From Helicobacter_D ganmani (GTDB lineage Bacteria; Campylobacterota; Campylobacteria; Campylobacterales; Helicobacteraceae): 64,000 nt of DNA. A program made the position numbers and the translations under genes. This document shows positions 41,155 to 50,314 of the stretch, piece after piece. Under the pieces are notes generated by a model, which was not told the DNA's origin, searched no databases, and was given only the letters and a program-made list of their open reading frames with translations. The stretch lies in assembly GCF_965138225.1 (NCBI RefSeq), contig NZ_CBCSAX010000011.1; one strand, given 5' to 3'. Every line of letters starts with the position of its first letter. Position 1 is the first letter of the stretch.

Positions 41155-43286
41155 TTTTCCAACCTTAAACGCGAGATTCTTAGCGCATTGCTTACAACGC
41201 TCAAAGAGCTAAACGCCATAGCCGCTCCAGCAAAAGCGGGTTGCAATACGATTCCAAAATGCGGATAAAGTACACCTGCTGCAATAGGAATCAGCACAAT
41301 ATTATACACATAGGCGAAAAACAAATTTTCACGAATGTTTTTCAAAGTCGCATTGGCAATATCAAACACTTCCACGATTCCCCATAAATTTTCTTTCAAC
41401 AACAAAACATCGCCCACTTCTTGTGCCAATTCTGTGGCTTGCGCAAAGGAGATTCCAAAGCTTGCACTTTTAAGTGCAAGTGCGTCATTAATCCCATCTC
41501 CGACGAAACAAACCGCGCCCTTTTGTGCGAGTTCCACAATCACATTTGCCTTTTCTTCAGGATTGACACCCGCAAAAAATTTTGAGATTCCAAGCGTTTG
41601 AGCAATTTTTGCAACACTTGCTTCATTGTCTCCACTTAAAATCACAGATTCTATTCCGCGTAATCTTAAAGCCTTAATCGTGGCTTTTGCATTTTCCTTA
41701 ATGGAATCTTGCAAATAAAACAAAGCTAAAATCTCCTTTGAATCCCCAAGTGCAATACAATTTTCACGAGGAAAATCTCGTAATGTTGTTTTGCATAAGG
41801 ATTCTACCCATTCTAATGAGCCCAAAGAATAAGACATTCCTTCAAAAACCGCCTGCACCCCTTTGCCAATCTCATAGGTTTTAGATTCCAAAGGAATTGG
41901 GGTAGAATCTTTGGCAAAATCCAAAATTGCCCGCGCAATAGGGTGAGGATTATTCTTTTGCATTGCGCAAGCAAGGCTAGAAACAAAATCATAAGAGAGA
42001 GTTTGAGATAAAATCTTGCAATCACAAATCACAATCTCTCCCTTGGTGAGTGTGCCTGTTTTGTCAAACACAATCGTTTTTACTTGTTTTGCCTTTTCAT
42101 AAATATCTGGCGTTTTAATCAAAATCTCTGCTTTTTTTGCACGCATACTTGCACAAACAATCGCCAAAGGCACAGCGAGCCCAAGTGCGCAAGGACAAGA
42201 GATAACAAGCACGCAAGCGGCAATAGATAGTGCGAAAGCAAGATTACTCGTCCAAAAATACCAAAAAACAAAGCAAATAAGACTAAGAATCACGATACTT
42301 GGCACAAAAATGCTAGCAATTCTGTCTGCAAGTGCGCCAATAGGAGGCTTTTGCGCTTGTGAAAGCTCTAGTAAATCCAACATTTCATAAACAAAAAATT
42401 CATTAGAATCCTTGCTTGCTTCAATCACAATTTCGCCATTTAAAACTAAACTCCCGCCAATTACCTCCGCGCCTGCACCCAATGTTTTTGGTAACTCTTC
42501 GCCATTAATATGCGCACTGCTCACTTCTGCCTCCCCAGAGACTACTATGCCATCTAATGGAATCTTCTCACCACCTATAACCAAACATTGATTGCCCTTT
42601 TGAATCTTATCTATTGCAATCCATTGTGTCTGTTGCGATTCGTTTAGCAACCTTGCTTGCGTAGGCAAAAGTTTAGAGAGAATCTCTAGCTCATCACTTG
42701 CTTTTTTCTTTGCGCTTGATTTTAAGTATTCGCCCACCAACACAAAACAAATTACTGCACTACTGCCCTCAAAATAAAATCCACTCTCGCCACTTGCAAA
42801 AAGATACAGCGAATAAAGATAAGCCACGCTTGTGCCAAGTGCGATGAGGACATTCATATCTGCCGATTTTGTTTTAAAAAAGCTTTTTGCCCCTTGATAA
42901 AAAGGCAATCCGCAATAAAACTGCACAATGCTTGCTAGAATTAGCTGAACAACTCCGCTCCAATCAGTGTGGAATCCACCCATATGCAGAGAAAAAATCA
43001 CCGCAAACAAGGGGATTGCTACCCATAATCTCCGCTTTAACCCCTTAATATAAGCGATTTCTTGCTCTTTAGAATCATCTAGGTTCGCAGGAAATCCATA
43101 AGAAGTAATTTGTTCAGTAATTTGCGTTTCTGAAATTTGCGTTTCATCATACGCAATTTTTGCCTTTCCGCTGATAGAATTAATCTTGATATTTTTAATA
43201 CTCGGAATCTTTTGTAAATTTTTCTCAATCGTAGAAGAACAGGCACTACAATGCATTCCACTGATATTCAATTTAATCATTTTCAT
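41145..43286 (-). CDS. copA: Copper-exporting P1B-type ATPase
   Basis: Cu(I) efflux ATPase of 713 residues. One N-terminal heavy-metal domain carries the GMHCSAC motif near 10. Eight transmembrane helices are expected, with the CPC ion site in ISCPCALGLAVP near 365 and the phosphorylation site DKTGTLTKG near 410. The nucleotide domain contains the HP dipeptide in NNPHPIARA near 448, and the hinge is VGDGINDALAL near 597. It heads a three-gene overlapping unit with flgA and ubiX, an unexpected pairing with flagellar assembly. No CopP-type chaperone is adjacent. Confidence 0.95.
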   Translation of the reverse strand: MKMIKLNISGMHCSACSSTIEKNLQKIPSIKNIKINSISGKAKIAYDETQISETQITEQITSYGFPANLDDSKEQEIAYIKGLKRRLWVAIPLFAVIFSLHMGGFHTDWSGVVQLILASIVQFYCGLPFYQGAKSFFKTKSADMNVLIALGTSVAYLYSLYLFASGESGFYFEGSSAVICFVLVGEYLKSSAKKKASDELEILSKLLPTQARLLNESQQTQWIAIDKIQKGNQCLVIGGEKIPLDGIVVSGEAEVSSAHINGEELPKTLGAGAEVIGGSLVLNGEIVIEASKDSNEFFVYEMLDLLELSQAQKPPIGALADRIASIFVPSIVILSLICFVFWYFWTSNLAFALSIAACVLVISCPCALGLAVPLAIVCASMRAKKAEILIKTPDIYEKAKQVKTIVFDKTGTLTKGEIVICDCKILSQTLSYDFVSSLACAMQKNNPHPIARAILDFAKDSTPIPLESKTYEIGKGVQAVFEGMSYSLGSLEWVESLCKTTLRDFPRENCIALGDSKEILALFYLQDSIKENAKATIKALRLRGIESVILSGDNEASVAKIAQTLGISKFFAGVNPEEKANVIVELAQKGAVCFVGDGINDALALKSASFGISFAQATELAQEVGDVLLLKENLWGIVEVFDIANATLKNIRENLFFAYVYNIVLIPIAAGVLYPHFGIVLQPAFAGAAMAFSSLSVVSNALRISRLRLENCV

Positions 43287-43400
43287 ACTTTGCCTTTATC
43301 ATTTCTTTATATATAATTGATAAGTTTTAAAGCTTTAAAATTCTATAATTTCTACTTTTATTTTACACTTAAATATTTTATGTTTTCTTAAGGTAATTTT

Positions 43401-44426
43401 ATGATTAATCGCAAAAAAATCTATAATCCAAACTCCCAAGAAAGCGTGAATGAGCGCAAAATCTTTGGGGGTAATCCTACAAGCATTTTTGAACTGAATA
43501 AAATTAAATACCAATGGGCTTATAATCTTTGGAAAGTAATGCTTGCAAACTCTTGGTTTCCTGAAGAAGTCAATATGACACAAGATAAACGCGATTATGC
43601 TGATGGCTTAACTCCAGAAGAAAAAATCGGTTACGATAGAGCCTTAGCGCAACTTATTTTTATGGATTCTTTGCAGACAAATAACCTCATTGATAATGTG
43701 AATCCCTATATCACAAGCCCAGAAATCAATCTCATCTTAGTGCGTCAAGCTTTTGAAGAAGCCTTACATTCCCAAAGTTACGCCGTAATGGTAGAATCCA
43801 TTTCGGCAAATACTGATGAAATCTATGAAATGTGGCGCACAGATATGCAGCTAAGAAACAAAAATGACTACATTGCAAATGTGTATGAGGAACTAGCACT
43901 CAATCCCACAGAATCCACACTTCTAAAGGCAATGTTTGCCAATCAAATCCTAGAGGGAATCTATTTTTATAGTGGATTTGCTTTTTTTTATACACTTGCA
44001 AGAAGTGGCAAAATGCTAGGAAGCACGCAAATGATTCGCTTTATCCAACGCGATGAAGTAACGCATTTATTGCTATTCCAAAACCTCATCAATTCCTTAA
44101 AAAAAGAAATGCCACATCTTTTTACTAAAGACTTGATTGAAGAAGTGATTGAAATGTTTAGAGAGGCGGTGAAAGTAGAATCTGCTTGGGGAGATTATAT
44201 TACACAAGGACAGATTCTAGGACTTACAAGCGAGATTATCCACGAATATATTCGCTATCTTGCCGATGATAGATTAAAGCGCGTGGGTTTGCCTCCGCTT
44301 TATAACGCTAAACACCCTATTAAATGGGTGGATTCTTTTAGTTCATTCAATGAACAAAAAACAAATTTCTTTGAGGGAAATGTAACAAATTACGCAAAAG
44401 GGAGTATAAATTTTGATGATTTCTAA
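43401..44426 (+). CDS. nrdB: Ribonucleotide reductase class Ia beta subunit
   Basis: Radical-generating subunit of 341 residues, the same length as H. pylori NrdB. Iron ligands and the radical site can be placed: FMDSLQTNN near 92, EEALHSQSY near 122 (Glu, His and the tyrosyl radical Tyr), QILEGIYFYSG near 192, and RDEVTHLLL near 227. The C-terminal tail ends SINFDDF, the peptide that binds NrdA. Its stop overlaps the next gene. The nrdA gene is not in the window, as expected for this group. Confidence 0.96.
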   Translation: MINRKKIYNPNSQESVNERKIFGGNPTSIFELNKIKYQWAYNLWKVMLANSWFPEEVNMTQDKRDYADGLTPEEKIGYDRALAQLIFMDSLQTNNLIDNVNPYITSPEINLILVRQAFEEALHSQSYAVMVESISANTDEIYEMWRTDMQLRNKNDYIANVYEELALNPTESTLLKAMFANQILEGIYFYSGFAFFYTLARSGKMLGSTQMIRFIQRDEVTHLLLFQNLINSLKKEMPHLFTKDLIEEVIEMFREAVKVESAWGDYITQGQILGLTSEIIHEYIRYLADDRLKRVGLPPLYNAKHPIKWVDSFSSFNEQKTNFFEGNVTNYAKGSINFDDF

Positions 44427-45159
44427 GCCACTTTACACTTTACAACTTAAAACAAAGCAAAACTTTGAAGACAATTTGACACATTTAAAGAATCTCATTT
44501 TAGACTGCGAAAGCGATTCTATTATTTTAGCACCCGAGGTTTGCTTGACAAATTTTTGCTATCAGAGAATGGACGAGGCAGCCGAGTTTGCCAAAGTCGC
44601 CACAGAATCACTCTTGCGTCTTTGTAGTGATAGAGTCATCGTAATTACGATGATTGAAAAATACCGCAATGGATTCTATAATAACTTAAAAGTCTTTTAC
44701 AAAGGTGAATTACTTCACAAACAAAGCAAACACAAGCTTTTTCCTCTAGGCAATGAGCATTTACATTTCCAAAGTGGGGATATAGCAGAAATTGCACCTT
44801 TTGAGATTGATGGAATCGTATGTGGCGCAATCAACTGCTTTGAATTACGTTTCATTGAGCTTTGGCAACTTCTCAAAGGTTGTGATTTGATTTTTGTTCC
44901 CGCACAATGGGGAAAAGAGCGCAAAGACAATTTTGAAACCCTCTCCAAAGCTTTAGCAATCACTACGCAAAGCTTCGTAATGGCTAGCAGCGGTGCAAAC
45001 GACACTTGTGCTAAAGGAAGTGCAATTATCTCTCCTTTTGGCTATGCAACCAAAGACGACGAGCAAGAAGTGATTTCTTTGCGCGCAAATTTTAACGAAA
45101 TCACACAAGCACGCAAATTTATTGATATTGGACTTAGCAAAACCCCATGCAATCCTTAA
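44416..45159 (+). CDS. Carbon-nitrogen hydrolase (nitrilase superfamily)
   Basis: Protein of 247 residues with the Glu-Lys-Cys triad of the family: ILAPEVCL (Glu near 39), KHKLFPLGNE (Lys near 106) and AINCFELRF (Cys near 139). Members hydrolyse amides or carbamoyl groups; the substrate is unknown. ATG at 44416 is preferred to the TTG one codon earlier. It overlaps the end of nrdB by 11 bp and the start of pcm by 13 bp, so the three genes are translated from one message. Confidence 0.88.
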   Translation: MISKPLYTLQLKTKQNFEDNLTHLKNLILDCESDSIILAPEVCLTNFCYQRMDEAAEFAKVATESLLRLCSDRVIVITMIEKYRNGFYNNLKVFYKGELLHKQSKHKLFPLGNEHLHFQSGDIAEIAPFEIDGIVCGAINCFELRFIELWQLLKGCDLIFVPAQWGKERKDNFETLSKALAITTQSFVMASSGANDTCAKGSAIISPFGYATKDDEQEVISLRANFNEITQARKFIDIGLSKTPCNP

Positions 45160-45785
45160 AAACCGCAAATATGGTGCTTGAAATCTCTAAGAGATTCCGC
45201 CTTAGCCCATCTGTTGAAAAAGCATTTTTAAGCATTAATCGTGAAATTTTCGTTCCCAATGGTTTTGCACACCTTGCTTACACTCTTGATGCTCTTCCTA
45301 TGGGAGCTAGTCAATGGATTAGCTCTCCACTCACAGTTGCAAAAATGACAGAATATTTACAATGTGATGGTGCGGATTCTGTGCTAGAAATCGGCTGTGG
45401 AAGTGGGTATCAAGCAGCCATTTTAAGCAAGCTTATTCGTCGTGTATTCAGCATTGAAAGGATTGAAAAATTACTTTTAGAGGCAAGGACGCGCATCAAA
45501 TTATGTGAGATTGCAAATATCAATACCAAGCTAGACGATGGGCAAAAGGGCTGGAGTGCTTACGCGCCTTATGATAGGATTTTGTTTTCTGCTTCTATTA
45601 GAGAGATTCCTCAAAGTCTTATCACGCAGTTAAGCGAAGGTGGAATCCTCATCGCACCATTAGAAATAGATAATGCGCAAGTCATCACGCGATTCATTAA
45701 ACGCAATGGAATCTTAAGCGAAAGGCAAGAACTAGAGCATTGTATTTTTGTTCCTGTGCTCAATGGGCTAGATAAAGAATCCTAA
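45147..45785 (+). CDS. pcm: Protein-L-isoaspartate O-methyltransferase
   Basis: Protein-repair methyltransferase of 212 residues using S-adenosylmethionine on isoaspartyl residues. The family-specific start region (REIFVPNGFAHLAYTLDALPMGASQWISSP) contains the catalytic Ser of the ISSP motif. SAM motif I is VLEIGCGSGYQAAIL near 80. Motif II/III are around YDRILFSASIREIP near 140. It is the third gene of the nrdB unit, a linkage also present in H. pylori. Confidence 0.92.
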   Translation: MQSLKTANMVLEISKRFRLSPSVEKAFLSINREIFVPNGFAHLAYTLDALPMGASQWISSPLTVAKMTEYLQCDGADSVLEIGCGSGYQAAILSKLIRRVFSIERIEKLLLEARTRIKLCEIANINTKLDDGQKGWSAYAPYDRILFSASIREIPQSLITQLSEGGILIAPLEIDNAQVITRFIKRNGILSERQELEHCIFVPVLNGLDKES

Positions 45786-45805
45786 GGATTTGAGTTTATA
45801 ATTTT

Positions 45806-46750
45806 TCAATCCAAAAGCCCAAGCGTATGCGCTATCACAGCACCTTCACGCAAACCCTCATCAACCACTAAACACTCTTGGAATCCTAAAGCCTCCATAA
45901 AGCAAGTAAATAGAGCGATTCCAAAAGGCACAACATCAGCTTTATACATTCCAACAAGACCGACTTGCGATTCTTGAGAAAGTGCTAAAAATTTCGCCAA
46001 TTCCACAGAAAAGTCCTCTCTTGTTAATTCTGTGCCAAAAATTGCTCTTGCATTATATTCTATAAGCCCCAACTTAAAAGCACATACCATTGTAGGAGTA
46101 CCACTATTTGCCATCATAAAACGCGCTTTTCTCCCCTTTTGACAACATTCTTGCATAAACGAAAGAATCGGTTTCAAAAACTCCTCTCTTTGTGCCAACA
46201 ATTTTTCCACACTCCCGTAACGTTCCTTTGCACTCACAATTCCAATGTCAAAACTTCTTGCTAGATTCCCATTCTCTCCACAAAGTACAAACTCACTACT
46301 TGCTCCTCCCATATCTACAAGCAAAAAACAATCTTGCTTGTATTTTGGATTCTCTCTTGCGATTCTTTGCACAGCAATTTTTGGAGCAAGAGAAGTAATT
46401 TGCGCCTCTTGTTCTCCTGAAATCACACGAAATTGAATCTGTGTACGCTCCCAAATCTCTTGCAAAATCCTTTCACGATTGCGCGCTTTACGCATTGCTT
46501 GCGTCGTTAGCGCAACCACTTCTTGCTGTGGGGTAATATCTAATGCACACTTCATTTCAAGCAAACCTTGAATGATTCTTTCTTTTGCCGCTTCACAAAT
46601 TTCTCCGCTATCCTCTAGCCCCTCTGCTGTGCGCACCGTCGTATCATATTCTTGAAGGACTGCAAATTCCTTTTGAAATTCTTTCTCGCAAACTTGCATT
46701 CTTACTCCACGCAAAGAATTGCTACCCAAATCAATTCCTATTATTTCCAT
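45806..46750 (-). CDS. Ppx/GppA-family phosphatase
   Basis: Protein of 314 residues of the ASKHA fold that acts on polyphosphate or pppGpp. Landmarks are the start IGIDLGSNSLRGV, TTQAMRKARNRE near 107, RVISGEQEAQITSLAP near 133 with the catalytic Glu, and LLVDMGGASSEFVL near 163. The C-terminal HD domain of long exopolyphosphatases is absent, as in the short Ppx/GppA type. It overlaps the histidine kinase gene by 10 bp and is the last gene of a four-gene signalling operon. Confidence 0.88.
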   Translation of the reverse strand: MEIIGIDLGSNSLRGVRMQVCEKEFQKEFAVLQEYDTTVRTAEGLEDSGEICEAAKERIIQGLLEMKCALDITPQQEVVALTTQAMRKARNRERILQEIWERTQIQFRVISGEQEAQITSLAPKIAVQRIARENPKYKQDCFLLVDMGGASSEFVLCGENGNLARSFDIGIVSAKERYGSVEKLLAQREEFLKPILSFMQECCQKGRKARFMMANSGTPTMVCAFKLGLIEYNARAIFGTELTREDFSVELAKFLALSQESQVGLVGMYKADVVPFGIALFTCFMEALGFQECLVVDEGLREGAVIAHTLGLLD

Positions 46751-48090
46751 AATTTTACTCCTTTTGGAAACATCACTTTAAAATAATGTTTTCCTATTTT
46801 GGCTATTTCTTTTTCTTGTGGTTGAGATTCTGTGATTTCATAGACATACCCAAATCCCAAATGGTGCAACTCCAAAATACCTTTTAAAATCCCTAAACCT
46901 AGCCCATAGCCTTGAATCAACGTATGTGAATCCTCACGTGAAAAAGGTTCAAAGTAATAAGAAATTGAATGTTTCAATGGCGCACCAAAATTACAAATAT
47001 TGATTGCAAAAAATTCATCTACTCCTGATGGCAAGCCCCAAGTCGTGTCCTCATTAAGCCTTTTTTCCAATACTGTTTGGACAATAATTTTCCCACTGCT
47101 TTTATATTTCTTTGCATTTTCAATTAAATTTTTTAATGCAATAGACAAAAACTGCAAATCTCCATAGATTTTAAAATTTTCTTTAATTTCAATCTCCAAT
47201 TCCTCTTCTTCAATAAATAAATGTGTCAAAGTCTCCAAAATCAATGTTTCTGCATCAAATGCACTCCACACAAGTAAATCTCCACCCTCTTGGATTTTTT
47301 CAAAGGTTAGAATCTGACTTGTTAAATTATCCAAATTACTTACGCACCTTGTTACAAGTTCTTTTTGGGGATTGTCTGGCATCATTTCCAAAGCAAGTTT
47401 TGCTTTAGAGATTGGCGTTTTTAGCTCGTGTCCAATATTCCTTAACACAAACTCTCGCGCAATCATTAATTTAGAAATTTTCTCACTCATTGCATTAAAA
47501 CTCCAAGCCAATTCCGCTTGTTGTGGCTCTTTTGGCACAGGAATCTTAATCTTATAATTTCCCTTAGTAAAATCCTGCAATGCGCTTTGCAAAACTTTTA
47601 GCGGATGGAGAAGCGCCAAAATAATCGCAAAAGTGAGAAGCTGTATCAAAAAGTCTAAAAGAATCCAAATATTCAAGCCACTATCCGCGGACAATGCGTT
47701 TTTATAGTCTTTCAACGCAACAAAGGTCATTTCCAAATATTCCAAATGAAAACCATAATGGCTTTGGAGTTTAAAAATTTTAATCTTGGCAAAAGAATCT
47801 TGACTTTCCAATAATACGACTGCACTCTCTGGAATCTGACGCACGATTTTGTAATCATTATTTTGCACAATCTCTCGCAACTGCGCAGTATTACCGCCAA
47901 TAAATTCTATTAAAGATTGTTGAGCTAAAAAAGTTGTTTGAGAAAGAATCGCCCCCTCATTATTTTTTAAATTGTTCATATTTGTGAAATACACAATTGC
48001 ACCCGTGGCGCAAAGAGAAATAATAAATAAAAGATAAATTTGAACAAAAAGCGGTGGAATAAGATTTGGGATTCTTAATTTACCTTTCAT
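46741..48090 (-). CDS. Sensor histidine kinase
   Basis: Membrane kinase of 449 residues. It has TM1 at 13-36, a periplasmic sensor of about 100 residues without recognised fold, and TM2 at 141-162. A HAMP domain follows, then a dimerisation helix with the phospho-acceptor His221 in NIGHELKTPIS. The ATP-binding part has an N box LKNLIENAKKYK near 315 and a G box GYGLGLGILKGI near 405; the usual D-x-G-x-G box is weak. It probably phosphorylates the response regulator encoded 29 bp upstream. The ArsS type is the closest match I can think of; the stimulus is unknown. Confidence 0.9.
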   Translation of the reverse strand: MKGKLRIPNLIPPLFVQIYLLFIISLCATGAIVYFTNMNNLKNNEGAILSQTTFLAQQSLIEFIGGNTAQLREIVQNNDYKIVRQIPESAVVLLESQDSFAKIKIFKLQSHYGFHLEYLEMTFVALKDYKNALSADSGLNIWILLDFLIQLLTFAIILALLHPLKVLQSALQDFTKGNYKIKIPVPKEPQQAELAWSFNAMSEKISKLMIAREFVLRNIGHELKTPISKAKLALEMMPDNPQKELVTRCVSNLDNLTSQILTFEKIQEGGDLLVWSAFDAETLILETLTHLFIEEEELEIEIKENFKIYGDLQFLSIALKNLIENAKKYKSSGKIIVQTVLEKRLNEDTTWGLPSGVDEFFAINICNFGAPLKHSISYYFEPFSREDSHTLIQGYGLGLGILKGILELHHLGFGYVYEITESQPQEKEIAKIGKHYFKVMFPKGVKLWK

Positions 48091-48119
48091 TTAATCCTAT
48101 TGCTCCATTTATTTAGAAC

Positions 48120-48788
48120 TTAATCGCAAAATTTATAACCAATTCCCCAAATGGATTGGATATATTTAGGGGTTTTTGCGTCATCTCCTAGCTTTACGCG
48201 CAAATTCCTAATGTGTGTATCAATGCTTCGCAAAGAGGAATCCGGAGCAATACTAGAAATCGCTTGCATTAAAGACTCTCGCGAATAAGGCTTCCCTCTG
48301 TGTGCAATCAGTAAGTTTAGAATTTCAAATTCTGCAGGCGTAAGCTCCACATTGTAACCCTCAACATTTACCTTGCGTCTATCCACATCTATTTCTAAAT
48401 CTCCATATTTTATGCTTTTGTTTTGAGAACAACGTTTCAATAATGCATTGATGCGTGCAACAAGCTCAATGGGCTCATAAGACTTTGCCAAATAATCATC
48501 TGCTCCTCGCTCAAATCCTAGAATCTTACTGCTAATATCCGCTCGTGCAGAGGACATAATAATAGGAATATCGCTAATTTTTCTCATTTTTTGACACAAC
48601 TCTAAGCCGTCCATTTCAGGTAGCATAATATCTAACACTGCAAGATGGAATCCACCTTTACTTTTTATCCATTCTAGCGCAGTATTAGGACTATCTGTCG
48701 CCATAACTTCCATACCACTTTGGCGCAAATAATCCACCAATAGTTTCTGCATCTCCAAATCATCTTCTACGATTAAAATCTTATACAT
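48120..48788 (-). CDS. OmpR-family response regulator
   Basis: Transcription factor of 222 residues. The receiver domain has acidic pocket residues near 9-10, the phospho-acceptor Asp53 in VLDIMLPEMDG, a Ser80/Ser81 switch and Lys102 in YLAKSYEP. The usual Pro after this lysine is replaced by Ser, which is uncommon. The winged-helix DNA-binding domain spans about 125-222 (ELTPAEFEILNLL, then DTHIRNLRVKLG and IWGIGYKF). It is encoded directly after the small exported protein (no gap) and before the kinase. Confidence 0.93.
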   Translation of the reverse strand: MYKILIVEDDLEMQKLLVDYLRQSGMEVMATDSPNTALEWIKSKGGFHLAVLDIMLPEMDGLELCQKMRKISDIPIIMSSARADISSKILGFERGADDYLAKSYEPIELVARINALLKRCSQNKSIKYGDLEIDVDRRKVNVEGYNVELTPAEFEILNLLIAHRGKPYSRESLMQAISSIAPDSSLRSIDTHIRNLRVKLGDDAKTPKYIQSIWGIGYKFCD

Positions 48789-49142
48789 TTACCACTCCCA
48801 AATCTTTTCCAAAAGCTTATCCATAGTCTCTGTATCTAAAATCTCTGCAACTGCAACATAAAAAGCAATCCTTGCTTTAATGTATTCTTCCTCCACTTCT
48901 TTAAAAGATTTCTCGTATTGCTTTAAATCCACTTTTACGCCACTTTTTAAATCTAGCAATAAGCGATTCCGAATGCGAGAATTATTCTTCTGGTAGGCTC
49001 GTTTCTCGGCATAAAATTCTGCCATTGCACTTTTCAACATTTCTTGTGCTTTTGGAGTCAAACTTAAAGATTTTAAAGCATTTTCAACATCACTACTCCA
49101 TAATTGAGCGCAAAAAATTAAACAACAAAACAAAATCCGCAT
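48789..49142 (-). CDS. Small exported helical protein with LTxxQ-like motif
   Basis: Protein of 117 residues with a signal peptide cleaved near LWSSD (about 16). The mature part is all-helical and contains LSLTPKAQEML near 31, similar to the LTxxQ motif of the periplasmic Spy/CpxP/CnrX group, then a second charged helix (DLKQYEKSFKEVEEEYIKARIAF). CpxP-type proteins tune envelope-stress two-component systems, and this gene heads an operon with a response regulator and kinase. Family assignment is tentative. Confidence 0.65.
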   Translation of the reverse strand: MRILFCCLIFCAQLWSSDVENALKSLSLTPKAQEMLKSAMAEFYAEKRAYQKNNSRIRNRLLLDLKSGVKVDLKQYEKSFKEVEEEYIKARIAFYVAVAEILDTETMDKLLEKIWEW

Positions 49143-49170
49143 AAATATCCTAAAAAAGTTAAAGTATAAA

Positions 49171-49176
49171 ATTATA
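49171..49176 (-). promoter_or_regulatory. -10 box of the two-component operon
   Basis: TATAAT on the minus strand, 28 bp before the ATG of the small exported protein. A matching -35 is not evident, compatible with activation by the encoded response regulator. Confidence 0.4.
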
Positions 49177-49302
49177 AAAGCGTCATAATAAAGCTACACT
49201 TAAAAACTAGATTGTCCTTGCAAATACATTTACCAAATATTTATTTTTGTAATTTAAAATATTGTAGCGGTTTTTTAACAAAAATTTCTTTTAGGATATT
49301 CA

Positions 49303-50304
49303 ATGGATTATTTAGGATTCCCCCTACATACAATTGCTGTCTTTACAATCTTTGTCATTATTGCACTTTGTATTGATTTTCTAGGACACAAAGACAAAAC
49401 TACGAACTTGAAATCTGCTAGTATTTGGTCTATTTTTTGGGTTTTTATCTCTATTCTTTTTGGTTTATTTGTGTATTATGAACACGGCAAAGAAATGGCT
49501 TCTTTATTTTTCGCAGGCTATATCTTAGAAAAATCCTTATCTGTGGATAATCTTTTTGTCATCATGGCTATCTTTTCTTGGTTTAAGATTCCCCAAGAAT
49601 ATAGACACAGAGTATTATATTTTGGAATTATTGGAGCAATCATCTTCCGCCTCATCTTTGTTGCAATCGGGAGTAGCCTGTTTTTACTTGCTTCGTGGGT
49701 GCAGCTTGTCTTTGGCGCAATTATTCTTTGGACTGCATTTGCAATGCTTGGAAAGAGTAATAATAATGAAGAAATAGAGGATTATTCCAACCATTTGGCT
49801 TATAAACTTGTTTATAAATATTTTTCAGTTTTTCCAAAAATTGTTGGACATCATTTTTTTATTAGCAGAAAAACACTTGCACTTAAGCTGCAAGAGAATC
49901 CAAACATCAAATTTTCAGACAAAGGCTCCATCATCGCAACACCCCTCTTATTATGCTTATGTGTGATAGAAGTGAGTGATATAATGTTTGCCTTTGATAG
50001 TGTTCCAGCTGTGATTGCAATCTCACAAGAGCCGTTAATTATTTATTCCGCAATGATTTTTGCTATACTTGGCTTGAGGGCATTATATTTTGTGCTTGAA
50101 GCATTGAAGCAATACTTAATCTATTTAGAAAAAGCTGTGATTGTCTTGCTCTTTTTCATTGCCATTAAAATCCTATGCAATGCCTTGTATCATATGTTTG
50201 GCGTAGGATTTGAGATTCCTCCTCTTGTGAGCTTGTATGTCATTGCGTTTATTTTGTCGGCAGGAATTACCCTTAGTATTTTATTTTCAAAAACTAGAGA
50301 ATAG
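49303..50304 (+). CDS. TerC-family membrane protein
   Basis: Integral membrane protein of 333 residues with about nine helices. TerC hallmarks are YILEKSLSVDNLFVIMAIF near 75, containing the conserved acidic/Asn pair, and VIEVSDIMFAFDSVPAVIAIS near 225 with two membrane aspartates. This is the Alx type associated with Mn2+ export or alkaline response in E. coli; the family also includes tellurite resistance proteins. No ter operon is nearby. It is monocistronic by context and divergent from the two-component operon. Confidence 0.92.
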   Translation: MDYLGFPLHTIAVFTIFVIIALCIDFLGHKDKTTNLKSASIWSIFWVFISILFGLFVYYEHGKEMASLFFAGYILEKSLSVDNLFVIMAIFSWFKIPQEYRHRVLYFGIIGAIIFRLIFVAIGSSLFLLASWVQLVFGAIILWTAFAMLGKSNNNEEIEDYSNHLAYKLVYKYFSVFPKIVGHHFFISRKTLALKLQENPNIKFSDKGSIIATPLLLCLCVIEVSDIMFAFDSVPAVIAISQEPLIIYSAMIFAILGLRALYFVLEALKQYLIYLEKAVIVLLFFIAIKILCNALYHMFGVGFEIPPLVSLYVIAFILSAGITLSILFSKTRE

Positions 50305-50314
50305 GCGAGATTCC

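Noticed and set aside
45778..45790. Terminator hairpin AATCC-TAA-GGATT after pcm
   Set aside because: A 5-bp stem with a 3-nt loop is too weak and depends on the common GATTC-type word of this genome.
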